In this document: positions 16,887 through 23,444 of the stretch, piece after piece
How the letters are laid out: every line of letters starts with the position of its first letter
How positions within the stretch are numbered: position 1 is the first letter of the stretch
NCBI GenBank assembly: GCA_964412395.1
Contig: CAYPOY010000024.1
Coordinates: 1-26,777 of the forward strand
DNA: 26,777 nucleotides
Reading direction: 5' to 3'
Origin: CAYPOY01 sp964412395
GTDB taxonomy: Bacteria; Chloroflexota; Anaerolineae; B4-G1
The notes under the pieces: generated by a model
Database searches by the model: none
What the model was told of the DNA's origin: nothing
Seen by the model: the letters and a program-made list of their open reading frames with translations, nothing else
Position numbers and translations under genes: made by a program

Positions 16887-17621
16887 CTATGTCGTACCCG
16901 TTCGAACGCCATCACCCTCTGGTAGAAAGGCTCCATTGCCTGCGAAGTAATAGCCCATCCTCCAGCGCGTGTGGATGTAGCGAGGGTTAGATGGATCGTC
17001 CTCAATCTTCCGCCGCAGGTAGCGGATGTACACGCTCAGATAGCCCACTTCCTCCGCATACTCCGGTCCCCACACGCTGGTAAGTAACTCCCTATGGGGC
17101 ACGATCCGCCCCTTCTGGCTGACCAGGTACATCAGCAAACGGGACTCGATCGGCGTGAGGTGGACCGCTTCTCCCCGCCACATGACCGTCCCTTCCTTGA
17201 GGTCAACGCAGAGATTACCGTCGTCATAGACGGAGCGCCAGTCATCGCTGGGACCCGCCTGGGCCCGGCGAAGGACGGTCCGTACACGAGCCTTCAACTC
17301 GTCGAAACTGCACGGCTTGGTCAAATAGTCATCGGCCCCCAGAGAAAGACCTTTGAGGACCTCCGTCCGGTTCGCCCTGGCGGTGAGCATAATGATCGGA
17401 GTATCACACATAGTCCGGAGTCGCTGGCATGTGAGCCAACCGTCCATCTCCGGCATCATGATGTCCAGGATAATGACATCAGGGCGGGTCTCGTAGGCCC
17501 GTCGAAGTCCCTCCTTGCCGCTGCTTGCAGTGATGACTGTGAACCCATCCCGCTCCAGCCCAAGCCGCAGGAGAGTAAGCAACCCAGAATCATCATCAAT
17601 TACCAGTACTTTCTCATTCAT
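16887..17621 (-). CDS. OmpR/PhoB-family response regulator
   Basis: 244 residues from ATG 17621 (MNEKVLVIDDDSG); a GTG at 17633 is possible but sits on its own ribosome-site sequence. The receiver domain has the acidic pair D9-D10, phosphoacceptor D53 (VIILDIMMP), T80 and K102 (LTKP). The C-terminal winged helix (from about residue 130) shows HLTPIESRLLMYLV, WGPEY and VSVYIRYLRRKIE-like segments of the Trans_Reg_C family. No histidine kinase gene is adjacent. It lies directly upstream of the polysaccharide cluster, separated by 386 bases, and could regulate it; that is inference. It has an ordinary non-coding leader containing repeats. Confidence 0.92.
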   Translation of the reverse strand: MNEKVLVIDDDSGLLTLLRLGLERDGFTVITASSGKEGLRRAYETRPDVIILDIMMPEMDGWLTCQRLRTMCDTPIIMLTARANRTEVLKGLSLGADDYLTKPCSFDELKARVRTVLRRAQAGPSDDWRSVYDDGNLCVDLKEGTVMWRGEAVHLTPIESRLLMYLVSQKGRIVPHRELLTSVWGPEYAEEVGYLSVYIRYLRRKIEDDPSNPRYIHTRWRMGYYFAGNGAFLPEGDGVRTGTT

Positions 17622-17650
17622 ATCCTTATCCACCTCTGCTGGCAGGTCAC

Positions 17651-17690
17651 CGCGAAGGCTCGCTCGCGACCTTCACGAGCGAAGTAGATC
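17651..17690. repeat. GC-rich inverted repeat in regulator leader
   Basis: TCGCTCG (17660-17666) pairs with CGAGCGA (17676-17682) across a 9-nt loop, within a larger run of GCGAAGG/CCTTC-type complementary words. It lies about 40 nt upstream of the response regulator start and would fold in its mRNA leader. It may be an interspersed repeat; only one copy is in this window. Confidence 0.4.
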
Positions 17691-17822
17691 GCCGTGCACC
17701 GCGGTCCCTTCTCCGGGCCTATCGTCGGCCCCCGCCCCAGTTTCCACCGTGCCTTGCTGGTATCCAAGGAATAAGCACTTCTCCCTGGAACCCGCCGCGA
17801 GGCATGACCAACTCATTAAAAG

Positions 17823-17836
17823 AACCCTTAACCCTT
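17823..17836. promoter_or_regulatory. tandem AACCCTT repeat, possible regulator site
   Basis: Two head-to-tail copies of AACCCTT (17823-17829, 17830-17836) lie about 200 nt upstream of the response regulator start at 17621, just after the terminator of the preceding gene. Direct repeats are the usual binding form for PhoB/OmpR-type proteins, but there is no further support. Confidence 0.25.
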
Positions 17837-17881
17837 GACTAATGTAACAGAAAGCTGTATGGGATAGGTGAAGAAAAGGTG

Positions 17882-17920
17882 AAAAAACAACAAAAAGCCC
17901 CCCTCCCGAAGGATGAGGGC
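17882..17920 (-). terminator. rho-independent terminator after the second response regulator
   Basis: On the minus strand GCCCTCATCC, loop TTCG, GGAGGGGGGC (10-bp stem with one wobble and one mismatch) is followed by TTTTTGTTGTTTTTT. It begins 24 nt after the regulator stop at 17945. Confidence 0.88.
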
Positions 17921-17944
17921 GAATGGCCACAATGCCACAGCGGG

Positions 17945-18649
17945 CTAAAGCAGGTCCTCGGCGTCGAAGTAATATCCCCCGCCTCGGACCGTATGGAGAT
18001 GCCGGGGCGAGCCAGGGTCTGGCTCAATCTTCCGCCGCAGCCGGTAGATATACTGCTTTACCAGGTCCGGCTCGCCGATCCATTCAGGGCCCCAAACCCT
18101 GGTCAAGATGGCATCGGTGCTGAGCACCTTGCCAGCGTGGCGGACCAGCAGCCGAAGCACCTCAAACTCCTTGGGGGTCAGATATACGGTCTGGTTCCCA
18201 ATCACCAATTCGTGGCGGTCACAGTCCAGCATCACTGAGTCGGCAGGGAAGAGGAAGTCACCTCCCTCGTCAGTGCGCTCTCCTGCCCGACGCAGGCAGG
18301 CCGTCAAACGGCTGACCAACTCTGAACGCTCGAAGGGCTTGACCACATAGTCGTCCGCGCCGAGAGACAGACCCCGCACTATGTCCTCAATGGTGCCCTT
18401 GGCCGTGACGAAGATAATGGGCACGTCTGTCATCTCTCGCAGGCGGCGGCACGCCTCAAAGCCGTCCACGTTGGGCATCATTACGTCGAGTAGAATCGCA
18501 TCGGGGTGAGCCTGATAGGCAGCCCGTAGCCCGGAGAGTGCATCCCGAGCCACCACGACATCGAAGCCCTCGGCAATCAACATGGCTCGCAGCACTGCCA
18601 ACACGTCGGGCTGATCGTCTATGACAAGAACACGGAAGCGACGCCGCAT
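17945..18649 (-). CDS. OmpR/PhoB-family response regulator
   Basis: 234 residues from ATG 18649 (MRRRFRVLVIDDQPD), preceded by GGAGGTGGAAAGG. The frame is open further upstream but not homologous there. The receiver domain has D11-D12, phosphoacceptor D55 (ILLDVMMPNVDGF), T82 and K104 (VVKPF). The C-terminal winged helix includes YLTPKEFEVLRLLVRHAGKV, VWGPEWIGEPDLVKQYIYRLRRKIE and VRGGGYYF. It resembles the neighbouring regulator (both have the GLSLGADDY segment and a WGPE motif), suggesting an old duplication. No sensor kinase is nearby. A strong promoter lies about 120 nt upstream and a terminator follows, so it is a single-gene transcript. Confidence 0.93.
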   Translation of the reverse strand: MRRRFRVLVIDDQPDVLAVLRAMLIAEGFDVVVARDALSGLRAAYQAHPDAILLDVMMPNVDGFEACRRLREMTDVPIIFVTAKGTIEDIVRGLSLGADDYVVKPFERSELVSRLTACLRRAGERTDEGGDFLFPADSVMLDCDRHELVIGNQTVYLTPKEFEVLRLLVRHAGKVLSTDAILTRVWGPEWIGEPDLVKQYIYRLRRKIEPDPGSPRHLHTVRGGGYYFDAEDLL

Positions 18650-18773
18650 ACCTTTCCACCTCCCGCCTCTATTGGAGTGACGAAGGCAGCTCGCCTCTCT
18701 GCCACTCCCTGGTTCCACGACGAGGCCTGTCCTCGCCTTCCTCAATCCATCGCGTTAAGACTACACCAGGTAT

Positions 18774-18802
18774 ATAATACCATCAAGAGCACACTGTGTC
18801 AA
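18774..18802 (-). promoter_or_regulatory. sigma-70-type promoter of the response regulator gene
   Basis: TTGACA (18797-18802) and TATTAT (18774-18779) on the minus strand with a 17-nt spacer, a perfect -35 and a good -10. Transcription would begin near 18767, giving a leader of about 118 nt before ATG 18649. The promoter lies downstream of the tRNA terminator. Confidence 0.85.
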
Positions 18803-18833
18803 CATTGCATCGGAAAGCCACGAGTTACAAGGG

Positions 18834-18870
18834 AAAACAAAAACCGGCCAGCAAGATTGCCCGCCGGTCC
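18834..18870 (-). terminator. terminator of the tRNA-Val transcript
   Basis: On the minus strand ACCGGC ... GCCGGT encloses an inner GCAA/TTGC pairing and is followed directly by TTTTTGTTTT. It starts a few bases after the tRNA 3' end. Confidence 0.85.
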
Positions 18871-18872
18871 GA

Positions 18873-18949
18873 TGGTGGGCGGTACAGGACTTGAACCTGT
18901 GACCTCCACGATGTCAACGTGGCGCTCTGGCCATCTGAGCTAACCGCCC
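18873..18949 (-). tRNA. tRNA-Val (anticodon GAC)
   Basis: A 77-nt cloverleaf including an encoded CCA end (18873-18875). The acceptor stem GGGCGGT pairs with ACCGCCC, followed by discriminator A. The anticodon stem CCACG/CGTGG encloses the loop TTGACAT, so the anticodon is GAC, which reads GUC/GUU valine codons. The T-arm contains GGTTCAAGTCC. It is transcribed from its own promoter and ended by the adjacent hairpin. Confidence 0.95.
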
Positions 18950-18960
18950 GGAGCAGCCAA

Positions 18961-18988
18961 ATTATACCACCCTACTGCCATTTTGCAA
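18961..18988 (-). promoter_or_regulatory. promoter of tRNA-Val
   Basis: On the minus strand TTGCAA (18983-18988), a 16-nt spacer, and a perfect TATAAT (18961-18966). The expected start near 18954 leaves a 5-nt leader before the mature tRNA. The TTGCAA hexamer is its own reverse complement and is also the -35 box of the divergent holB promoter. Confidence 0.82.
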
Positions 18989-19010
18989 GAGACGCCCATT
19001 GTGCTACAAT
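18983..19010 (+). promoter_or_regulatory. promoter of holB
   Basis: TTGCAA (18983-18988), a 16-nt spacer, and TACAAT (19005-19010). The ATG at 19018 is only 8 nt after the -10 box, so the message would be leaderless or nearly so if that start is used. Confidence 0.7.
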
Positions 19011-19017
19011 TTCCCTG

Positions 19018-20028
19018 ATGAAAACGGTGAAAACGATGAAAACAAACAGCGATTGGGGCATCGTGGGACACGAGTGGGCTGTGGGGTTCTTGCAACAAGC
19101 CGTGGCATCGAGCAACGTATCCCACGCCTACCTTTTTACCGGTCCGCCAGGTGTGGGCAAGACGACGCTGTCGCGAGCACTGGCCGCCGCTCTGCTGTGT
19201 CAGGATGAGGGAGAGGCACCCTGTGGCGTGTGTCGCGCCTGTCGTCTGGTCGCCAGCGGCAATCACCCTGACCTGCACATCGTCGCATCCGAGCGAGTCG
19301 GCGCCAGCCTGAAGATCGAGCAGGTGCGCGACCTTCAACGTCAACTCGCCCTCACCCCGGTCGAGGCCCGTTGGCAGATCGCCATCCTGCGCCGCTTCGA
19401 GGAGGCCACCACCTCCGCCGCCAACGCACTGCTTAAGACACTGGAAGAGCCCCCACCCTACGTCGTGCGCGCAGTCCTGGCAAGCGACGCCGACCGCCTC
19501 CTCCCCACCATCGTCTCCCGCTGCCAGCAGATCCCCCTGCGTCCGCTGTCCGTGGCGGTGGTACAGCGGGCCCTCGTCGAGCGATGGGACGCGGAGCCAG
19601 AGCAGGCCGAACTCCTGGCCCACCTTTCGGGCGGACGGCTGGGCTGGGCGGTACGCACGCTCAACGACAAAGCAGCCCTCCAGCGCCGCGCACAGCGCCT
19701 GGATGACCTGGACCGCCTCCTGACAGTTTCCATCACCGAACGCTTCCGCTACGCCGCAAAACTGGCCCACAACCCGGTCGCCACGCAGGAGACGCTCGAT
19801 CTGTGGATCGGCTGGTGGCGAGATGTGCTACTACTGGCTGCTGAGGCCGATGCGCCGCTGACCAACGTGGACCGCCAGAGCGCACTGCGCGACCACGCCC
19901 GTCGCTTCGGTGTGGAACGGAGCACCGCAGTGATAGAAGCCATGCGCAGCGCCACTGACCGGCTGAAGCACAACGCGAACGCGCGTCTCACCCTCGAGGT
20001 GCTGATGCTCGACTTTCCCCACACGTAA
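19018..20028 (+). CDS. holB: DNA polymerase III delta prime subunit
   Basis: 336 residues from ATG 19018 (MKTVKTMKTNSDWG) or 330 from the second ATG at 19036. It is part of the clamp loader that opens the beta clamp at the replication fork. The AAA+ domain has Walker A TGPPGVGKTT, a four-Cys zinc module (CQDEGEAPCGVCRAC), the sensor/Walker B region and the family segment SAANALLKTLEEPP, followed by LLPTIVSRCQQIPLRPL with the SRC motif typical of clamp-loader subunits. The C-terminal half is helical and divergent, as usual. The start region contains three near-copies of (A/G)TGAAAAC, making the exact start uncertain. It faces away from the tRNA gene and converges on the PHP gene. Confidence 0.92.
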   Translation: MKTVKTMKTNSDWGIVGHEWAVGFLQQAVASSNVSHAYLFTGPPGVGKTTLSRALAAALLCQDEGEAPCGVCRACRLVASGNHPDLHIVASERVGASLKIEQVRDLQRQLALTPVEARWQIAILRRFEEATTSAANALLKTLEEPPPYVVRAVLASDADRLLPTIVSRCQQIPLRPLSVAVVQRALVERWDAEPEQAELLAHLSGGRLGWAVRTLNDKAALQRRAQRLDDLDRLLTVSITERFRYAAKLAHNPVATQETLDLWIGWWRDVLLLAAEADAPLTNVDRQSALRDHARRFGVERSTAVIEAMRSATDRLKHNANARLTLEVLMLDFPHT

Positions 20029-20039
20029 TCTTGGAACAC

Positions 20040-20120
20040 GAAACTCACGAAAGAACGCGAAAGGCACGAAAGCGGAGGCTTTTCGCGTCTTTCGCGTGAT
20101 TTCGCGACCTTCGCGATCCA
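20040..20120. repeat. CGAAA/TTTCG interspersed repeat in convergent gap
   Basis: Left half: repeated words ACGAAA, GCGAAA and ACGAAAGCGG. Right half: their complements TTTCGCG, CTTTCGCG, ATTTCGCG and CCTTCGCG. The two halves can fold into a long imperfect hairpin around GCGGAGGCTTTTCGC. It fills part of the 204-base gap between the converging holB and PHP genes and may serve as a two-way terminator, though no classical T-run is present. The rest of the gap (20121-20232) shows nothing recognised. Confidence 0.5.
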
Positions 20121-20232
20121 GAACCACGCGCCTCCCAGAGTCCAGAAATCCACCGGGGCGAGTATAGCATAAGGTGTTTGGGGAGAGCAAACGGGAGATT
20201 TGACGCGGGCGAGGGGGGACTACCGCGCAATA

Positions 20233-21108
20233 CTACGACAGGCCAAATCCATTACTGTCCTGCGATCCGTGTTCTGAAGCCGCCTCCCGCAGCCACTCGA
20301 CACATTCCAGCGGCACGTAGACCGAGCCCAGCGGAGCCCCCTCGCTGCTGCCCGGACCGTGGAAATCTGAGCCACCCGTGGCCAGCAGCCCGTACTCCTG
20401 GCACAACCCCAGCAGCATTTCGATCTCCTCGGGCAAGTGGTCAGGATAGTATACCTCCACTCCACGCAGCCCGTAGCCTACGAACTCCGGTATGCGCTTC
20501 ACCGCTGCTGGACCAGAATGGGCGGGGTGAGCGATCACTGGCACACCACCGGCCGCGATGACCGTCTGGATCACCTCCGGCGGGGCCAGCCGCTGGCGGG
20601 GGACATAGGCTGGGCCGTCGTGGCCGATGAAGCGGGCGAAGGCCTCCTGCATCGTTGCAACGTAGCCCCGGCTGAGCAACGCTCGTGCCACGTGTGGGCG
20701 CCCAACGCTATCGCCGCCGGCCAATGCCCGCACCTCTTCCCACTCCAGCACCATCCCCATCTCGCGCAGCCGCTCAACCATCCTACGAGCCCGTTCAACC
20801 CGCACATCCTGCATCGCTCGCAACCGCTCCCGCAGCAGGCCGTTCTCCAAGTCCACATAGTAGCCTAGAAAGTGCAGATCGCCCCACTCACCCTCGGAGT
20901 TAACCTCCACGCTGGCGATGACCTCCAGCCCAGTGTCACAGGCTGCCCGTTGAGCCTCTACCACCCCGCCAAGCGTATCGTGGTCCGTGAGCGCAATCAC
21001 GGCCAACCCACGCTCCAGCGCCAGATGAACAACCTCCGACGGAGTAAACACACCGTCGGAGGCTGTGCTATGGATATGCAAGTCTATGCGGTTTCGGTGC
21101 TGGTGCAT
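20233..21108 (-). CDS. PHP-domain phosphoesterase (TrpH/nucleoside 3',5'-bisphosphate phosphatase-like)
   Basis: 291 residues, the usual length for the TrpH/YciV group. The PHP metal motifs are in order: H11-I-H13 (DLHIHSTASDG), T41-D42-H43-D44 (ALTDHDT), E68 (ASVEVN), H79 (DLHFLGYY), the VIAHPAHSG segment and the C-terminal GGSDFHG. Known members hydrolyse 3'-phosphoadenosine 5'-phosphate-type nucleotides or trim RNA 5' ends one nucleotide at a time; which applies here is not shown. It would act in the cytoplasm with a trinuclear metal centre. The start ATG 21108 lies inside the end of spoVS (25-nt overlap), so the two genes form one transcript from the promoter upstream of spoVS. Confidence 0.88.
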   Translation of the reverse strand: MHQHRNRIDLHIHSTASDGVFTPSEVVHLALERGLAVIALTDHDTLGGVVEAQRAACDTGLEVIASVEVNSEGEWGDLHFLGYYVDLENGLLRERLRAMQDVRVERARRMVERLREMGMVLEWEEVRALAGGDSVGRPHVARALLSRGYVATMQEAFARFIGHDGPAYVPRQRLAPPEVIQTVIAAGGVPVIAHPAHSGPAAVKRIPEFVGYGLRGVEVYYPDHLPEEIEMLLGLCQEYGLLATGGSDFHGPGSSEGAPLGSVYVPLECVEWLREAASEHGSQDSNGFGLS

Positions 21109-21365
21109 CGTTTCTGAACACTTAACCGCACCGCCGTCCTCTCCTGATCGTCAATCATCACCTCGACGAACGAGGGAACGCAGACGACGTCAATTCCATC
21201 CAGTTCCAGGTAACCGCGGGCGATGATCACTGCCTTGATCGCCTGGTTGACCGCTCCGGCACCGATGGCCTGTACATCCACATGTCCCTGCTCTCGCATG
21301 ACCCCTGCGATGGCACCAGCCACCGCTGTCGAGCGAGAAGTGGCCGCAACTTTGACGATGTCCAT
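21084..21365 (-). CDS. spoVS: stage V sporulation protein S (SpoVS) family protein
   Basis: 93 residues from ATG 21365, chosen because AAGGAGGGAGACA gives an ideal ribosome site; upstream codons do not match the family. The sequence follows SpoVS closely: MDIVKVAATSRSTAVAGAIAG, then VQAIGAGAVNQAIKAVIIARGYL, then VPSFVEVMIDDQERTAVRL. The family is an Alba-like small DNA/RNA-binding fold, required for late sporulation steps in Bacillus but widespread in non-sporulating phyla, where its role is unclear. A C-terminal extension of about eight residues (KRCTSTETA) comes from the overlap with the PHP gene. No other sporulation gene is in the window. Confidence 0.93.
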   Translation of the reverse strand: MDIVKVAATSRSTAVAGAIAGVMREQGHVDVQAIGAGAVNQAIKAVIIARGYLELDGIDVVCVPSFVEVMIDDQERTAVRLSVQKRCTSTETA

Positions 21366-21411
21366 TGTCTCCCTCCTTGCACTTCCTTGGCCCTTGAATC
21401 CACCAAAACAC

Positions 21412-21429
21412 ACCCTGACCCGACAGGGT
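21412..21429. other. hairpin in spoVS leader
   Basis: ACCCTG-N6-CAGGGT forms a 6-bp stem in the roughly 80-nt 5' leader of spoVS. On the plus strand it is followed by TTTT, but no plus-strand gene precedes it. It may be a leader structure. Confidence 0.35.
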
Positions 21430-21451
21430 TTTACCGTTGCGGTTCAATGCT

Positions 21452-21480
21452 ATAATACACCAAGACAGGTCATTTTGCAA
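21452..21480 (-). promoter_or_regulatory. promoter of the spoVS-PHP operon
   Basis: On the minus strand TTGCAA (21475-21480), a 17-nt spacer and TATTAT (21452-21457). The expected start near 21445 gives an 80-nt leader. The -35 hexamer is the same palindrome as in the tRNA/holB promoter pair. Confidence 0.8.
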
Positions 21481-21495
21481 GCAGGTCTCTACAGC

Positions 21496-22821
21496 CTACA
21501 TCTTACCCTTCCTGCCATACAGTGCCAGATCCACCGGCCCATACCGTACCTTCTCGTACCCTCGCCGCGCCTTGCCCAGCGGGGCCGTCGCATCCAGCCC
21601 CATCTTGGCCGTTCGTGCCTTCTGCCCCAGCGCCTGCGTGGCCGAGGGGTCAAGGCTGCTGCCTGGCTTGTCGGTAAGGACCACCAGGTCTCGGTCGGCC
21701 TGGAAGCGGGTGGCAATCGCCCACTCCACGTCCGCGCTGTCGTAGAGATCCACGTCCGTATCTACAACGACGACGTGTTTGAGCGAAGTGTGGCCCTGAA
21801 AAGCAGCCCAGATCGCCCTGCGCCCATCCTCCTCGTGCTGCTTTTCGATCTGCACCACCGCGTGCAGCCAGGAGGTGCCTCCCGGCGTGATGTAGACCCC
21901 GGTGCAACGGCAGACCTCGTTGACGGCAGAGAATATGGTCGGCTCGCGGGGCATGCCCATCAGGTTCTTGTGTTCCATGCCGCCCGGGAGGAGAGCGTGG
22001 AAGATAGGGTCCCGACGATGAGTGACGCGGTCAATCTCGATCACCGACTGGCGGCGCACGATATCCATCGTCCCTGTCAAGTCGGGAAAGGGTCCCTCGT
22101 CGGACAGGGTGTACGTGATGCGCCCCTCCAAAATCAGTTCCGCCTCGGCTGGCACCTCCAGGTCCACGGTCTGGCACCGGGCCAGTGGCATCGGGACCAG
22201 CGCGTAGGCGATGCTTAGCTCGTCCACGCCCCTGGATGGACTCATTGCCGCCGCCAGGAGTACCTGGATGGGGCAGCCGATGGCGATGGCAACGGGCAGG
22301 TCGCCTGCAGATTTGCTCAGCGCGGTGTGCGTTCCCCTCCCCTCGACGATGCGGGCAGCAAAGCGTCGTTCGTCCAGCAGCATTAGCCGGTGAAACGAGA
22401 CATTGCGTCCGAAGTCGGCATCCTTGATGACCACCACGCCCGCCGTGACGTAGCGCCCGCCGTCGTCCGGGTGGTAGCGGGGGATGGGCAGGCGAGTCAG
22501 GTCCACCCGCGCCTCGACGACCTCCTGGCAGAGGCCGGAGTCGAGCACCGGCGGTGGGGTCGGGCAGGCCAGCGCATCGGCCATCCGGTGGACCAAATCG
22601 GGCACCTTACAACCCAGCGCCGCCGCGAAGTGCTGTCGCTGTGCGCACACCCCGGAGATGGCCCGCCAGCCGGGGAAGCCGGCCAGATTGCGGAAGAGCA
22701 CCGGCCGCCCGTCGAGCGCGTACATCACGCGCGCCAGTTCCAGGTGCGGGTCAACAGCACGCTCAACCTCGACCAGGCTACCTGTCTCGCGGGCCCAGGT
22801 GATGAAACCTTTTATTTCCAT
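21496..22821 (-). CDS. UbiD-family prenylated-FMN decarboxylase
   Basis: 441 residues. UbiD enzymes reversibly decarboxylate aromatic or alpha,beta-unsaturated acids with prenylated FMN. The family residues are present: N140-x-S-x-x-R145 (NVSFHR, cofactor/metal Asn and catalytic Arg), H165 and E201 as likely metal ligands, and E242 with D247 in DEGPFPDLTG, where fungal Fdc1 has Glu at the second position. The Asp form is common in archaeal-type members. No UbiX prenyltransferase is in the window. The ATG at 22821 has only a weak ribosome site (GAAG). It lies 116 nt after the nitroreductase gene, so it may be co-transcribed or separate. The substrate cannot be told; menaquinone precursors or aromatic acids are possible. 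Confidence 0.88.
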   Translation of the reverse strand: MEIKGFITWARETGSLVEVERAVDPHLELARVMYALDGRPVLFRNLAGFPGWRAISGVCAQRQHFAAALGCKVPDLVHRMADALACPTPPPVLDSGLCQEVVEARVDLTRLPIPRYHPDDGGRYVTAGVVVIKDADFGRNVSFHRLMLLDERRFAARIVEGRGTHTALSKSAGDLPVAIAIGCPIQVLLAAAMSPSRGVDELSIAYALVPMPLARCQTVDLEVPAEAELILEGRITYTLSDEGPFPDLTGTMDIVRRQSVIEIDRVTHRRDPIFHALLPGGMEHKNLMGMPREPTIFSAVNEVCRCTGVYITPGGTSWLHAVVQIEKQHEEDGRRAIWAAFQGHTSLKHVVVVDTDVDLYDSADVEWAIATRFQADRDLVVLTDKPGSSLDPSATQALGQKARTAKMGLDATAPLGKARRGYEKVRYGPVDLALYGRKGKM

Positions 22822-22937
22822 CGCTTCATACTTTCAAGAAATGGTAGTACAATATGCCAGCCAATAATAGAAGGAGGGTCGTAACGCTTTGATAATCGCC
22901 GCGTTAGAATACTTTCTACGCCAGTTCCAGAGGCGGG

Positions 22938-23444
22938 CTACCACCGCTCCCGATGCACACGCGCCTTGTCGTACTGCGTGCGCGGCTCCTTCTCCTCCGC
23001 CGGATGGCCGATGGAGATCAGGTTCAGTGGCATAATCGTCTCAGGCAGACCCAACACCTGGCGCACAGCGGCAACGCGGTCTTCCCTGGGATAGACGCCC
23101 AGCCAGACCGCGCCGAGCCCCAGCGCGGTAGCCGCCAGGAGCAGGTTCTCGGTAGCGGCAGAGCAATCCTGCACCCAGAAACGCGAGATTGCCGGGTCGC
23201 CGCACACGGCGATACACAGCGACGCTTCAAAAAGCATCTTGCCGTGGGGATGGGCCTCGGCCAGACCGTCCAGCGTCTGCCGCCCAGTCACGACGATGAA
23301 GTGCCATGGCTTGAGATTCGAGGCCGAGGGGGCCGCCATTGCCGCCTCCAGCAACGTCTTGATGTCCACCTCATCAACCGGCTCATCCGTATACTCCCGA
23401 ATGCTGCGCCGGGCGAAGATCGTCTCTATCAACTCCCTACTCAT
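22938..23444 (-). CDS. nitroreductase-family FMN oxidoreductase
   Basis: 168 residues, a short single-domain member of the FMN-dependent nitroreductase superfamily. Hallmarks are the N-terminal RRSIREYTDEPV (FMN phosphate Arg/Ser), AAPSASNLKPWHFIVV and the C-terminal LGLGAVWLGVYP and ISIGHPAEEK stretches. The physiological substrate of such short members is usually unknown. The start ATG 23444 follows GGGGAGGAAGG and overlaps the stop of the citryl-CoA-lyase-like gene as ATGA, so the two are translated together. That link suggests a redox step connected with the neighbouring acyl-CoA chemistry. Confidence 0.9.
   Translation of the reverse strand: MSRELIETIFARRSIREYTDEPVDEVDIKTLLEAAMAAPSASNLKPWHFIVVTGRQTLDGLAEAHPHGKMLFEASLCIAVCGDPAISRFWVQDCSAATENLLLAATALGLGAVWLGVYPREDRVAAVRQVLGLPETIMPLNLISIGHPAEEKEPRTQYDKARVHRERW

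Larger units (their letters stand above)
17622..17944. other. gene-free interval between the two response regulator genes
   Basis: 323 bases holding the terminator of the upstream regulator (17882-17920), a tandem 7-bp direct repeat AACCCTT (17823-17836) of the kind OmpR-family regulators can bind, and a hairpin in the leader of the downstream regulator. No promoter with both boxes near consensus was found for the downstream gene. No small gene is supported. Confidence 0.55.

Noticed and set aside
17835..17863. Plus-strand promoter-like TTGACT-N17-TATGGG
   Set aside because: No plus-strand gene follows; both neighbours are read on the minus strand and the -10 box is weak.
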